Origin: Fictibacillus fluitans
GTDB lineage: Bacteria > Bacillota > Bacilli > Bacillales > Fictibacillaceae
DNA: 64,000 bases
NCBI RefSeq assembly: GCF_030418125.1
Contig: NZ_JAUHTR010000007.1
Coordinates: 62,001 to 126,000, forward strand
Direction: 5' to 3'
Shown: positions 15,760 through 24,834 of the stretch, in pieces
Position numbering within the stretch: the stretch's first letter is position 1
Layout of the letters: each line of letters opens with the position of its first letter
Translations under genes and position numbers: made by a program
Notes under the pieces: model-generated
What the model was told of the DNA's origin: nothing
Seen by the model: the letters and a program-made list of their open reading frames with translations, nothing else
The model's database searches: none

Positions 15760-16727
15760 TCAGGAAAGTGCAGGAAGTATTTTCGGTTTTTGAAGGAGCC
15801 CGTAACTGGAAGGTTCATGGAACAAAGTAATTTTTGTGCCACGGAAGCCGAGGGGACAAATAAAAAATGTCTGAATTCCCGATTGCTGATGCTCTCGCCA
15901 AGCAGCAGCTTATAATCGTGCAATGCGATAAGATGGGCATTTTTGGATGTCGCCAAACATTGTGAACAGATCCATTTTGCTGACATCCTTTTCATGGGCA
16001 GATAACCGCAATCCATACAATGAACACCTTTTAAGATTTCACCAGGCTGTATTTTAAAACGTTGTAAAACATCTACTTCTAATGGAGTATGTTCTTTTTG
16101 CAGCTGCCGAATCAGCTTACGGATGAGTTTATCGGTAATTAGATGATTTGTATAGCGACTTTTTAATTCATCTATTTTATTCATAAGTTTCCCTGTATGG
16201 AGGACCTTTTCATTAAGGCCTATTTGAGGTTTAATAGGGTTTTTAATAAGTGTATACGGACTGCTGATTATAACGAGGGCTTCTATGGGGATTTTCTCAA
16301 AGCGGTGATTTTCCAACCAAACATTCAATTGTTTTTCTTGTCGCTGGACTTGCAGAAGCGGATCGGGAAATGCCTCTTCCTTTTCTTCGCTTAAACGAAT
16401 TAATTGGCTGAACTCCTGATCAAAAACAAGCGTTCCTGTGAAATTTTTCACCTCTAATACCAAGATAAAAGCAGGAGAAACAATTAGGGTATCCATTTGA
16501 AAATAGCGAACACCATCCCAAAGCCTTAAATCATGAAGAATAAAGTATTCTTTTTCGTGAAGAAAGCTCAATGGGTAGTCCAGTGACTCTTCCCCTCTGT
16601 ATCCGGCCATATATTTATAAAAACTAGCTTCTATTTCTTTTCTTTTTGGATGATGTTCAGGAATTCTCCGTAGTAACGCCTCCATTTTTTGAAGAATGAG
16701 TGGCATTTTGCGTTCTTTTACGATCAA
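15756..16727 (-). CDS. NERD-domain (nuclease-related) protein with zinc ribbon
   Basis: 323 residues. The NERD domain spans about 42-150; its nuclease-like core is visible as D79 (QMDTLIV) and E92-V-K94 (VLEVKNF), the D-ExK pattern of the PD-(D/E)XK fold. The C-terminal part holds a zinc ribbon with C237/C240 and C254/C257 (CMDCG, CSQC), like those of topoisomerase I or DNA-binding proteins. The start is TTG 16727 behind AAAGGATGGAG. NERD proteins are thought to process DNA, and no reaction is established. Five phased repeats lie 80-175 bp upstream. Confidence 0.85.
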   Translation of the reverse strand: MIVKERKMPLILQKMEALLRRIPEHHPKRKEIEASFYKYMAGYRGEESLDYPLSFLHEKEYFILHDLRLWDGVRYFQMDTLIVSPAFILVLEVKNFTGTLVFDQEFSQLIRLSEEKEEAFPDPLLQVQRQEKQLNVWLENHRFEKIPIEALVIISSPYTLIKNPIKPQIGLNEKVLHTGKLMNKIDELKSRYTNHLITDKLIRKLIRQLQKEHTPLEVDVLQRFKIQPGEILKGVHCMDCGYLPMKRMSAKWICSQCLATSKNAHLIALHDYKLLLGESISNREFRHFLFVPSASVAQKLLCSMNLPVTGSFKNRKYFLHFPD

Positions 16728-16807
16728 ATAGCTCCATCCTTTCGATTTTGGTTAACCGGAGAAGGAATTTGCACTTGATCCTTCTCCGAATTTTATTAGT
16801 TTTCACA

Positions 16808-16902
16808 ATACCCGCCATTATGAGAGATTTACCCGCCATTCTTGGCCAAATACACGCCATAATTTTCAAATACACGCCATTTCATGATATTTACCCGCCA
16901 AA
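16808..16902. repeat. Five phased repeats of the core ACMCGCCAT
   Basis: Copies of AC(C/A)CGCCAT start at 16810, 16831, 16852, 16872 and 16893 (the last ends in A instead of T), each preceded by T-rich sequence. The period is 20-21 bp, two helical turns. On the minus strand they read ATGGCGGGT or ATGGCGTGT, upstream of the NERD gene, with a TTGACA at 16913-16918 at their far end. They look like a multi-site protein-binding array. Confidence 0.75.
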
Positions 16903-16951
16903 ACCCGATTATGTCAACTACCGCCCCCGTGATCTATCCCAAAAATCAACC

Positions 16952-18319
16952 TCACTCCACTCCATACTTCTTCAGCTTGTCGTATAAACTGGTCTTGCCA
17001 ATGCCGAGGGTGTGGGCGGTTTTCAGCCGGTCGCCATGATGCTCCCTCAGTGCCGCCTGCAACACACGCTTTTCGGTTTCTTCCATGATTTCCTTCAGGC
17101 TGCGTTTGCCCAGGGACAATACGGAGACTTCTTTTAAATAATCGGGAAGGGCCTCTTTGGTAATCCGCTCCCCTTGACACAAATGAATGGCAGCTTCGAT
17201 GACGTTTTCTAACTCGCGGGCATTGCCGGGCCAATTGTGGCGGTCCAGCAAACTGGCAACGTCCTCCTGGAGACCAAGGATGCGGCGGCCGGAACGCTTA
17301 TTGATTTTGGCAAGAAAATGTCCTGAAAGCTCTTTAATATCCTCCGGCCGGTCACGCAATGGCGGGATGTTCACCTGAATGACATTGATGCGGTAAAAAA
17401 GATCCTCACGAAACCGCTGTTCCTCCACCATTTTCTCCAGCGGTTTATTGGTGGCCGCGATTACACGAACATCCACCTTTACAGGCTTTACGCTGCCGAC
17501 CGCCTCCACTTCCCTGTCCTGAAGCACACGGAGAAGCTTCACCTGCATGTGAAGGGGCATATCGCCAATCTCATCGAGTAAAATGGTTCCTCCGTCAGCC
17601 AGCTGGAATTTGCCTGGCTTGCCTCCTTTTTTGGCACCGGTAAACGCGCCTTCCTCGTAGCCGAACAGCTCTGATTCCAAAAGATGCTCCGGGATGGCAC
17701 CGCAATTGACCTTGATGAACGACTTATTCGAGCGTTCACTTAATTGATGGATGCTGTGGGCAAACAGTTCCTTGCCCGTCCCGCTTTCTCCCCGGATCAG
17801 CACCGAAACGTCACTGGCTGCTACTTTTTTGATCCGTTCCTTCAAAACCTTAATCTCGGATGATGAGCCTACAATGTCATGCAGGGAATATTTTGCCCCT
17901 GTATTCTCCTCCTGCACACTTCGGTAATATTCGAGTTCCGTTAACAGATTTTTAATATGGGAGTTCATCGTCCGCCATTCTTCCGTATCCCTGAAGGTAA
18001 CGGTCCCGACTGCACCAACAACCATGCCGCCCTGGCGGATGGGAAGACGGTCCGCGATCATATAGTTTCCCTCGATAAACTGCAGATCGGCTATTTCCTC
18101 TTTTCCGGTTCTGGCCACAATATGCATTCTCGTATTTTCAATTACATCGGTTACATGCCTTCCGATCGATTCGTGCTGATCCACTTTGATAAAATCGCAA
18201 TACGCCTGATTTAAATAGGTGATGAAGCCATTGATATCAACAACCACCACACAATGGAAGGCGTTATCAATAATCGTTTTCAGGAGTTCATCTTTAAACT
18301 GAAGTTCTGTGATTAACAT
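16952..18319 (-). CDS. Sigma-54-dependent transcriptional activator with PAS domain
   Basis: 455 residues: an N-terminal PAS domain (about 10-110), an AAA+ sigma-54 interaction domain (about 145-375) with Walker A GESGTGKE (177-184), GAFTGA (224-229) and Walker B ILLDEIG (246-252), and a C-terminal Fis-type helix-turn-helix (about 415-455). The GAFTGA loop is intact, so it should activate sigma-54 RNA polymerase. ATG 18319 has AGAGGTG before it and is preferred over ATG 18343. It lies downstream of an acyl-CoA ligase gene on the same strand, so it may sense a fatty or organic acid through PAS. No -24/-12 promoter was seen in the adjoining intergenic DNA. Confidence 0.92.
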   Translation of the reverse strand: MLITELQFKDELLKTIIDNAFHCVVVVDINGFITYLNQAYCDFIKVDQHESIGRHVTDVIENTRMHIVARTGKEEIADLQFIEGNYMIADRLPIRQGGMVVGAVGTVTFRDTEEWRTMNSHIKNLLTELEYYRSVQEENTGAKYSLHDIVGSSSEIKVLKERIKKVAASDVSVLIRGESGTGKELFAHSIHQLSERSNKSFIKVNCGAIPEHLLESELFGYEEGAFTGAKKGGKPGKFQLADGGTILLDEIGDMPLHMQVKLLRVLQDREVEAVGSVKPVKVDVRVIAATNKPLEKMVEEQRFREDLFYRINVIQVNIPPLRDRPEDIKELSGHFLAKINKRSGRRILGLQEDVASLLDRHNWPGNARELENVIEAAIHLCQGERITKEALPDYLKEVSVLSLGKRSLKEIMEETEKRVLQAALREHHGDRLKTAHTLGIGKTSLYDKLKKYGVE

Positions 18320-18349
18320 GTTGGACACCTCTGTTCTTTTCATGAAGAA

Positions 18350-18376
18350 GCTGCCTGTGCTTAAAGCAGAGGCAGC
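18350..18376 (-). terminator. Hairpin between the acyl-CoA ligase and regulator genes
   Basis: GCTGCCTCTGC and GCACAGGCAGC form a stem on the minus strand, followed only by TTCTTC. It may be a weak terminator or attenuator that lowers regulator expression. Confidence 0.5.
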
Positions 18377-18382
18377 CGTGGT

Positions 18383-20014
18383 TTATTTCGTCTCTACTGT
18401 TCCTTCACTCGCATAGTGATCCCGAACCTGATCTCTGAGGGCTCGTTTTAAAAACTTGCCGACCGATGTTTTCGGAATTTCGTCCATAAACAGAACATCG
18501 TCCGGGATCCACCATTTTGCAAACTGCGGTTTTAAATATTCTTTGATGTCTTCCTTCGTGACCTTGCCCCGGGCTTCCTCCTTCAAAACCACACAGGCAA
18601 TGGGCCGCTCCTGCCATTCAGGATCAGGGACTGCAACCACGCAAGCCTCAAATATATCTTCATGTGCGATGAGAGCGTTTTCAAGATCAACAGAAGAAAT
18701 CCATTCTCCCCCGCTTTTAATTAAATCTTTCGTCCGGTCCACAATTTTTATAGTACCTTCCCCATCGACTGTGACAACATCACCGGTATGAAGCCAGCCG
18801 TCTGTAAATGAGGCAGATTGTTCTTCACCGTAATATTCATCGGCGATCCAGTTGCCGCGGAGAAGAAGCTCTCCCATTTCATTGCCATCCCATTTCACCT
18901 CACCGTTTGCGCCTTGCACCTTCATTTCCACACCCGGTACAAGGTAGCCCTGCTTCGCGCGGATGTTCAGCTTTTCTTCATCGCTAAGATCCTGCTGATA
19001 GCTTTTGATCCGGGAAAAAACAACGAGAGGACTGGTTTCCGTCATGCCATAGGCGTGGGCAAACGGGATGTTATGCCTGGATTCAAACGCTTGAATAAGT
19101 CCTTTAGGCGCCGCTGAGCCACCGCATAAAACATAGCGAAGACTGCTTGTGTCATATTTCCCTTCATCAAGCTCCTTCAGTAACCCCAGCCAGATCGTCG
19201 GCACCCCTGCCGTAATGGTGACGTTCTCCTGTTCAATGAGGTCCGCCAGAAGTTTCGGTGTGAACTGCGGTCCCGGTAGCACCTGGGTGGTTCCGAACCA
19301 GACCGCCGCAAAAGGAAGGCCCCAGGCATTTACGTGGAACATCGGAACGACGGGCATGCAGATATCGGATTCCGAGACACTTCCTCCGTCCACATGGCCG
19401 AGTGCCATACTGTGTAGAACAATACCCCTGTGAGAATACACAACACCTTTTGGGTTTCCTGTAGTCGCAGAGGTATAGCACATACCAGCCGGCTCATTCT
19501 CATCAATATCCGGATTAAAAGCAAAGTTCGGATCGCCTTCATCCAGCAAGGCTTCATAATGATAAAGCGGCTTTAATGGCGAATCAGGAAGTTCCGGTTC
19601 ATCGGTCATCAAAATGAACGAGTGTACCCCTGAAATTTCATCCCTGATCGCTTCGATCAACGGCAATATATCCTGATCAATCAAAAGCACTTTGTCTTCT
19701 GCATGATTGATAATATAGGCAATGTGAGCCGGTGACAAGCGAATATTGATCGTATGAAGAACTGCTTCTGCACCGGGAATCCCAAAATAAGCTTCCAGGT
19801 GGCGGTGATGATTCCAGGCCAGCGTCCCTACCTTATCACCTTTTTGGACACCCAGTTTTTTCAGCGCGCTGCTCAATCGTCTTGTCCGATTGGCTATTTC
19901 GCGATACGTAAAGGTTCGAATACCGGAAGCCGTCCGGCTGACAACCGTCTTTTTCGGGAAAAACCGTTCGGCGTGCTCCATCATCGCTGTAACACGTAAA
20001 GGCACATTCATCAT
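18383..20014 (-). CDS. Acyl-CoA synthetase (AMP-forming)
   Basis: A 543-residue member of the ANL superfamily that activates a fatty acid to its CoA thioester through an acyl-adenylate. The P-loop-like AMP motif TSATTGNPKG is at 181-190; the usual TSGTTG glycine is alanine. Later motifs include YGMTE, WLHTGD, DLIKSGGEWIS and the C-terminal catalytic lysine region KTSVGKF. The DLIKSGGE signature favours medium- to long-chain fatty acids. The ATG at 20014 has GGGAGG nine bases upstream. It is followed by the sigma-54 activator gene, which may control it or related genes. Confidence 0.9.
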   Translation of the reverse strand: MMNVPLRVTAMMEHAERFFPKKTVVSRTASGIRTFTYREIANRTRRLSSALKKLGVQKGDKVGTLAWNHHRHLEAYFGIPGAEAVLHTINIRLSPAHIAYIINHAEDKVLLIDQDILPLIEAIRDEISGVHSFILMTDEPELPDSPLKPLYHYEALLDEGDPNFAFNPDIDENEPAGMCYTSATTGNPKGVVYSHRGIVLHSMALGHVDGGSVSESDICMPVVPMFHVNAWGLPFAAVWFGTTQVLPGPQFTPKLLADLIEQENVTITAGVPTIWLGLLKELDEGKYDTSSLRYVLCGGSAAPKGLIQAFESRHNIPFAHAYGMTETSPLVVFSRIKSYQQDLSDEEKLNIRAKQGYLVPGVEMKVQGANGEVKWDGNEMGELLLRGNWIADEYYGEEQSASFTDGWLHTGDVVTVDGEGTIKIVDRTKDLIKSGGEWISSVDLENALIAHEDIFEACVVAVPDPEWQERPIACVVLKEEARGKVTKEDIKEYLKPQFAKWWIPDDVLFMDEIPKTSVGKFLKRALRDQVRDHYASEGTVETK

Positions 20015-20187
20015 TATTCATTACCTCCCTTGGATTGTGGTTACGAGTCCTCAATTGTACCTAATTTACTACTTCACCAAAGGCTTGAAAATCCCTTGTT
20101 TTCCCTGAAGAAAAGGGACGTATGGGAGTAATTCCCTAATTACATGGGGATACTTCAAAATATCCAATGGAAGAAAGGAAGAACATC

Positions 20188-20346
20188 ATGAAAAGAGACC
20201 ATAAAGACGAACCTACTGTTGCATCCGGAATGAATGATGCAGAGGAATTAAATCAAGACGCAACACAAGAAGAGGTTGAAAACGGAGAGTACACAGAAGT
20301 AACCACCATGTCATGGGATGAAGTGGATCCAAGCGGGTCAGAGTAA
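20188..20346 (+). CDS. Small acidic protein (52 aa), function unknown
   Basis: A 52-residue, strongly acidic, hydrophilic protein (many D and E, no cysteine or membrane segment) starting at ATG 20188 with AAAGGAAG seven bases upstream. It ends just before a strong terminator, so it forms a complete one-gene unit between two minus-strand genes. Such short acidic proteins are common in Bacillaceae and often sporulation- or stress-linked, but I cannot assign a family. The C-terminal part contains TTMSWDEVDPSGSE. Confidence 0.68.
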   Translation: MKRDHKDEPTVASGMNDAEELNQDATQEEVENGEYTEVTTMSWDEVDPSGSE

Positions 20347-20353
20347 AACAGAG

Positions 20354-20391
20354 AAAAGACGCTGTGTGAAGTGAGACACAGCGTCTTTTTC
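20354..20391. terminator. Bidirectional terminator between the 52-aa gene and ltrA
   Basis: AAAAGACGCTGTGT and ACACAGCGTCTTTTT form a 14-15 bp stem with A and T runs on its two sides, serving both convergent genes. Confidence 0.93.
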
Positions 20392-20397
20392 ATCGCA

Positions 20398-21489
20398 TTA
20401 CCTTGTGGTGAGTGCAGCATAAAGAATAAAAAACAGAGCCAGTTCACCAATGATCATGATATTTGGTGTGACGACTGAAAGATTAATAATAAAGAAAGCA
20501 GCAAGAATGCCTAAAAATAGCCCGAGATGAAGATAGCCTAACCGATCTTTTTCGTACCTGTACTGATGAAAGACAAGCGTGGTCGCCACGAAGTAAACAA
20601 ACACAGAGCCAAATACGAAATACAGGATGAATGAGTAGTCGACCTCCTGCAAAAACAGCAGCTGGATGGAAGCAGCAATCATGCTCAACGACATTAAAAT
20701 GAACAAATGGCCGTATATGATCGTCTGCCCCGCCGTCTGAATTTCCTTGTTCACCTTCTTCTCCACGTTATCAAAATACTGCCACCACATGGCGATGATC
20801 AGGATGAAAGAAACAACGGAGAAGGAAATGGAGTTCCAATCCCCTTTTTGCGGCTGCATGACGGCCAGCGTACTGACGACCGTTTCTCCAAAGAGAATCA
20901 AGGTTAATAAACCAAATCGCTCCAGCAAATGAGCGGTTTGCGGCGGGCCTTTTACAAGATAGCGGCGTCCCGCAATGGGCATCAGCATATCAATGGCAAT
21001 GCCTGCGTACAGAACCGCGTAACGAATCCATGAATCAAAGAAAAGGGACAGAGAGGACACCGCGATGCCGATCCAAAACGTCCTTCCCAAATACCAGGCA
21101 ACGCGCTTCACATCGCCTTCTTCCACGTTCTGTACAACCAGATACTGAATGGCCGTTAATCCTCTCAGCCCAAGATACCCAATAAGAAATGAAAGATAAT
21201 AGTGATCAAAATCTACAGACAGGCTGGAGATCATGGTCAGTACAAAAACCATTTGAAAAATCATAAATAGCCGCTGATACGAAGAGTCCTCTCCAAACCG
21301 GTTAACGAACATGGTCTGCCCTGTCCATGCCCACCAAATGGGAATAAACATTAACACAAATTTCACGAGATATTCCGTATGAATATAACCTTCTTCGACG
21401 TGCAATATAGCATGTGTGGCTTTGGCTACTGCTGCCACGAATAATAAATCATAAAAAAGTTCCAGCCACGTTACTTTTTTCTCCCCCAA
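20398..21489 (-). CDS. LtrA-family membrane protein (low temperature requirement A)
   Basis: A 363-residue polytopic membrane protein with about nine to ten hydrophobic helices. The family marks are the N-terminal ELFYDLLFVAA (10-20) and the central ERFGLLTLILFGE. LtrA was named from a Listeria cold-growth locus; the molecular activity is unknown. The start is TTG 21489, with AAGGGGATCAAGGGAG before it. The gene stands alone and ends at the shared terminator. Confidence 0.85.
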   Translation of the reverse strand: MGEKKVTWLELFYDLLFVAAVAKATHAILHVEEGYIHTEYLVKFVLMFIPIWWAWTGQTMFVNRFGEDSSYQRLFMIFQMVFVLTMISSLSVDFDHYYLSFLIGYLGLRGLTAIQYLVVQNVEEGDVKRVAWYLGRTFWIGIAVSSLSLFFDSWIRYAVLYAGIAIDMLMPIAGRRYLVKGPPQTAHLLERFGLLTLILFGETVVSTLAVMQPQKGDWNSISFSVVSFILIIAMWWQYFDNVEKKVNKEIQTAGQTIIYGHLFILMSLSMIAASIQLLFLQEVDYSFILYFVFGSVFVYFVATTLVFHQYRYEKDRLGYLHLGLFLGILAAFFIINLSVVTPNIMIIGELALFFILYAALTTR

Positions 21490-21543
21490 CTCCCTTGATC
21501 CCCTTCCCGTTCACCTGCACATTATTGATATGTAAGGATTGTC

Positions 21544-22299
21544 CTATAAATAGAGTGATTTGATTTTTTCTGCAACAGCATCAATATTGCTTGCGACTTG
21601 CGGAAAGGAATAGCCAACATAAAGCGGAGAAGCCGCAAAGCGCGGCACCACTTTCGCGATGATGGTTTCATCCAACCGGTAAAAGAAAAGGTTATAGCTG
21701 CTGCAGTTTTTATTGAAATGATTCAGCAGGAAATGTGTGGACAACTGGATGTAATCCGCCAGCTCCTTCGTTTTTCCCCGGTCCTTCATAAGAATATTCA
21801 GTTCATAAAATCCCATTTTGGGTTTAGTGGAAATGTTAAATTCAATTCCTTTCTGGCTATCAATCGTTATACCCTCGAACTGGGAGGCACTGATGTTGTC
21901 GTGGTAATCCGCATCTTTGAAACCAATAATCTGCATATGTGGATGGCGAAGCGTTCCACCGGAAAACGGGCCATGATTTTTAAAAAAGATAACGGACTTG
22001 TATTCTCCGCTTTCAATTGTTTTTTCCCACGCTTGAAGTCCAAAGTCCAGCAATGTGTAGAGATGGTCTTTGCTGTACTCGGATAGCTCTGAAAAGCAAT
22101 CCTTCGTTTCAATCAAAACGGTTTGAAAGGCATCGGCCAGCACGGGATACTTGTTCTTCAGCCAAATGATATCTCCCTTTTCTTCAAGGATATCCGTGAG
22201 GCTTTCGCGCTCGCAAAACGGGCACTTGGTTGCGGTATTCCTGATGCTTTCCGGTTTTTGTGTGCCGATATTCATATTAAAAAGCAGTGGAGTTTGCAT
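21544..22299 (-). CDS. DUF4931 protein, GalT/HIT-like
   Basis: 251 residues. N-terminal C26-x2-C29 (KCPFCE) suggests a zinc site, and GTLRHPHMQ (116-124) supplies the H-x-H triad typical of galactose-1-phosphate uridylyltransferase and HIT proteins, so nucleotidyl transfer or hydrolysis is likely. It fits the DUF4931 family found in Bacillales. ATG 22299 is preferred: AAGGGTG lies just before it, while the upstream in-frame GTG sits inside that site. No sugar genes are adjacent, so the substrate is open. Confidence 0.75.
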   Translation of the reverse strand: MQTPLLFNMNIGTQKPESIRNTATKCPFCERESLTDILEEKGDIIWLKNKYPVLADAFQTVLIETKDCFSELSEYSKDHLYTLLDFGLQAWEKTIESGEYKSVIFFKNHGPFSGGTLRHPHMQIIGFKDADYHDNISASQFEGITIDSQKGIEFNISTKPKMGFYELNILMKDRGKTKELADYIQLSTHFLLNHFNKNCSSYNLFFYRLDETIIAKVVPRFAASPLYVGYSFPQVASNIDAVAEKIKSLYL

Positions 22300-22364
22300 G
22301 AAGATCACCCTTTGTCTAATGAATGAAAGAAAATATACATACTATGTTTCTTCCCTGAGGCTGG

Positions 22365-22394
22365 AAAAACCTCTTCTTAACGAAGAGGCTTTTC
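22365..22394 (-). terminator. Terminator overlapping the end of pbpC
   Basis: AAAAGCCTCTTC and GAAGAGGTTTTT on the minus strand form a hairpin whose 5' arm encodes the last residues of the penicillin-binding protein. Confidence 0.88.
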
Positions 22395-24410
22395 TTTCAT
22401 ATACGATTTAAATGTATTTTTCACTTTCGGCACGACGTAGTGGCTGCCGCCTTTTTCCTGAACTCCCTCGATCATCATGGAGATCAAAAGACTTGGATCT
22501 TTTTGATTAAATGCCACGAAGTAGCCATTTTCCTTACCTTTTTCACCTATCTTGGACTTCAGTTCCGCAGTGCCTGTCTTACCTGCAAGAGCAATATTTT
22601 TCAAAGGAGGCTTATATCCGGTTCCTCTTTTGTCCTCCACAACCTTCACAAGATCACTGCGGATCCGGGAAGCTGTTTCAGGCGAAATCACATTTTTCTT
22701 CCAGACTTTTTGTTCAGGCTTGTCTTCCTTCTCCAATTTTGGAGCAATCAGGTTGCCATTGTTGATAAACGGTGTATAGGAGAGTCCAAGGTGCAGGATA
22801 TTCATTTCCACTCTGCCCTGCCCGTAACCTGTATCGGCAAGCATGCCTTCTGAATTGATATCATCCTTTGTCAGAGAAGAATTTTCAAAGTCCAGTTCAA
22901 ATGGTATATCTTCATTGAACCCAAACTTTTCTGCTCCTTTTACCATATCGTCTTTGCCAATGGCCAGTGCGGTTTGAGCAAAATAAATGTTATCAGAGTA
23001 CATCAGTGCCTTCTCCAGATTGACTGACGGCACTGTCGCCACTCGGGTTACAAATTTCTTGTCCCAGCCCTTTTTCTGCCACTTTTTGCCCGATATCTGA
23101 ACTTCCTTATTTGGATCCAGTTTGTTTGTTTCCAAACCGATGGACGCTGTAATCGGCTTGAAGGTTGATCCGGGTGCGTAAGTATAAGCGAAACGGTTCA
23201 GCATCGGCTGCTTTGGATCTTTTTCCAGGCTTTGATATTTGGAAGAGGAAATGCCCAGTACAAAATCATTCGGGTCGAACCCCGGGCTGTTAACAAGCGC
23301 CAATACTTCGCCGGTTTTTGGATTGATTGCAGAAGCGGTGCCAACATCCTTCTTCATTTGCTTGTACAGATCAGACTGTAAATACATATCAATGTTCAAG
23401 GTCACTGATTTTCCGTCTACTGCTTCTTTTTCAGCCACTTTCCTTTTTTCGCTTTCGGCCGAATCCACAATACGGATAACACCGCCGTTTGTTCCGCGGA
23501 GCTGTTTCTCATAAAACTTTTCAAGCCCTCTTCTTCCGATAACGTCGGTAGATTCATAGCCTTGAGATTGGAGTTTCTTAAGTTCATCAGCTTTAATTGG
23601 CTGAACGAACCCCGTAAGATGCGACGCGGCTTCCTTATACGGATAAACCCTTGTCTCGATCGACTGGGTGGAAACCCCTTTAATCTTTTCCGCCTTTTTC
23701 AGACGGGGATCATCTTCGGCGACGGTTTTAACAGGAACAAAGAAGCCAGGCTGCACCCATGAAGCATTCAGTGCATTATCAATGGTTTTCTTGTCAATGC
23801 CAAGCACCTTTGCCAGTTCTTTTTTACTGGCATCTTTATTCTCGGGAAGGTCCTGCGGAACAATCCCGACCTGATAAGCCATCCCGTTAACCGCTAGCCC
23901 ATTGCCATTGCGGTCGAGTATCTCTCCGCGCTTTGCTTTGTTAGTCTGGACTCTGACCTTATCACCCTTATCCATTCCCGGGAAGATCTGTGAGTAGTCC
24001 CAATTCATGTACCAATTCTTCTTGTCGTTCTTTTCCTGTTCCTTCATTTTTATCTTGTGCTTATAGTTTACAGGGCCAGCCACTGTATCCATTTTCACAT
24101 TGTATGTATACGTAATGTTTCCATTTTTATCAGGTTCCGGCTCTTCCTTAGGAATTACGGGCTTGATGGATAGGTTTTGAGCGTTGATTCCGCCGTAAAT
24201 CGCGGAGTATTTTTTTACAAAGTCATCCTTACTGATCGATTTCTTGCTGCTGTCCGACAGCATGCCGTACATCTTATCAAAGTTCATAGATTGCCAGTTT
24301 TTCATATATTCTTTAATTCGGGGCTCGGGATTTGGACTGTCGGAACACCCGGCAATCACCATGAGCAGCAACGCGATCAACAATATACCTAATTTTTGTT
24401 TCACTTCCAC
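22377..24410 (-). CDS. pbpC: Class B penicillin-binding protein (PBP3/MecA-like)
   Basis: A 677-residue lipoprotein transpeptidase. The signal peptide carries a V-I-A-G-C lipobox (C22). An NTF2-like MecA N-terminal domain (about 28-145) precedes the dimerisation domain (about 155-310) and the transpeptidase domain (about 345-670). Active-site motifs are S415-TFK418, S472-D-N474 and K611-TG613. This is the architecture of B. subtilis PbpC (PBP3) and staphylococcal PBP2a, enzymes that cross-link peptidoglycan with low beta-lactam affinity. Two GTG codons (24410 and 24404) follow GGAGG, and either could be the start. Confidence 0.93.
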   Translation of the reverse strand: MEVKQKLGILLIALLLMVIAGCSDSPNPEPRIKEYMKNWQSMNFDKMYGMLSDSSKKSISKDDFVKKYSAIYGGINAQNLSIKPVIPKEEPEPDKNGNITYTYNVKMDTVAGPVNYKHKIKMKEQEKNDKKNWYMNWDYSQIFPGMDKGDKVRVQTNKAKRGEILDRNGNGLAVNGMAYQVGIVPQDLPENKDASKKELAKVLGIDKKTIDNALNASWVQPGFFVPVKTVAEDDPRLKKAEKIKGVSTQSIETRVYPYKEAASHLTGFVQPIKADELKKLQSQGYESTDVIGRRGLEKFYEKQLRGTNGGVIRIVDSAESEKRKVAEKEAVDGKSVTLNIDMYLQSDLYKQMKKDVGTASAINPKTGEVLALVNSPGFDPNDFVLGISSSKYQSLEKDPKQPMLNRFAYTYAPGSTFKPITASIGLETNKLDPNKEVQISGKKWQKKGWDKKFVTRVATVPSVNLEKALMYSDNIYFAQTALAIGKDDMVKGAEKFGFNEDIPFELDFENSSLTKDDINSEGMLADTGYGQGRVEMNILHLGLSYTPFINNGNLIAPKLEKEDKPEQKVWKKNVISPETASRIRSDLVKVVEDKRGTGYKPPLKNIALAGKTGTAELKSKIGEKGKENGYFVAFNQKDPSLLISMMIEGVQEKGGSHYVVPKVKNTFKSYMKEKPLR

Positions 24411-24641
24411 TTTCCCTCCTGGCTTTTCACTCTCTTTTTCTATTTTAATCCATTTAAAAAGATAATCGTAGCAATAACCCTTTTTTTCTCATTTCGTTCT
24501 TCACTATGCTACCACAATTTCGTTAAAAATCTGTTGTTTCTGTCCAATAAAGGGTTAAAAATATGTCTTTACGGGAAATTTCAAAGTAATACATTCTACG
24601 AATTTTTAAAAAAATCCCTTACAAAAAAGAGGTGCATTTTC

Positions 24642-24785
24642 ATGAACAGCGGAAATTGGTATGTTAATAAACGTTCGATTTACAAGACATGGAAGGAAAA
24701 ACTGGATAGGGAAATGACCTTTCAGCAGTCCCTGATTTATGGGATCCCCTCCATTATTATGATCGGATTTATTTTCCTGAAATAA
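24642..24785 (+). CDS. Small membrane protein (47 aa), function unknown
   Basis: 47 residues starting at ATG 24642, with AGAGGTG seven bases upstream. The first 30 residues are basic and aromatic (NWYVNKRSIYKTWKEK), and residues 31-46 form a single hydrophobic helix (IYGIPSIIMIGFIFL), so it is probably a C-terminally anchored membrane peptide with its basic end inside. A strong terminator begins at its stop codon. The 230 bp between it and pbpC contain only A/T-rich promoter-like sequence. No family recognised. Confidence 0.65.
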   Translation: MNSGNWYVNKRSIYKTWKEKLDREMTFQQSLIYGIPSIIMIGFIFLK

Positions 24786-24828
24786 AGCAAGCCTTCATCT
24801 CCAAATGCGGGATGAAGGCTTGTTTTTT
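24785..24828. terminator. Bidirectional terminator
   Basis: CAAGCCTTCATC and GATGAAGGCTTG form a 12 bp stem followed by TTTTTT on the plus strand. It serves the 47-aa gene and the convergent aldo/keto reductase operon. Confidence 0.9.
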
Positions 24829-24834
24829 GTTTTC

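Noticed and set aside
16808-16902. Phased repeats as a CRISPR array
   Set aside because: Cores are only 9-13 bp with 8-12 bp between them and vary in sequence; no cas genes are present.
20015-20187. Sigma-54 -24/-12 promoter before the acyl-CoA ligase
   Set aside because: No TGGCAC-N5-TTGC-like sequence on either strand in this gap.
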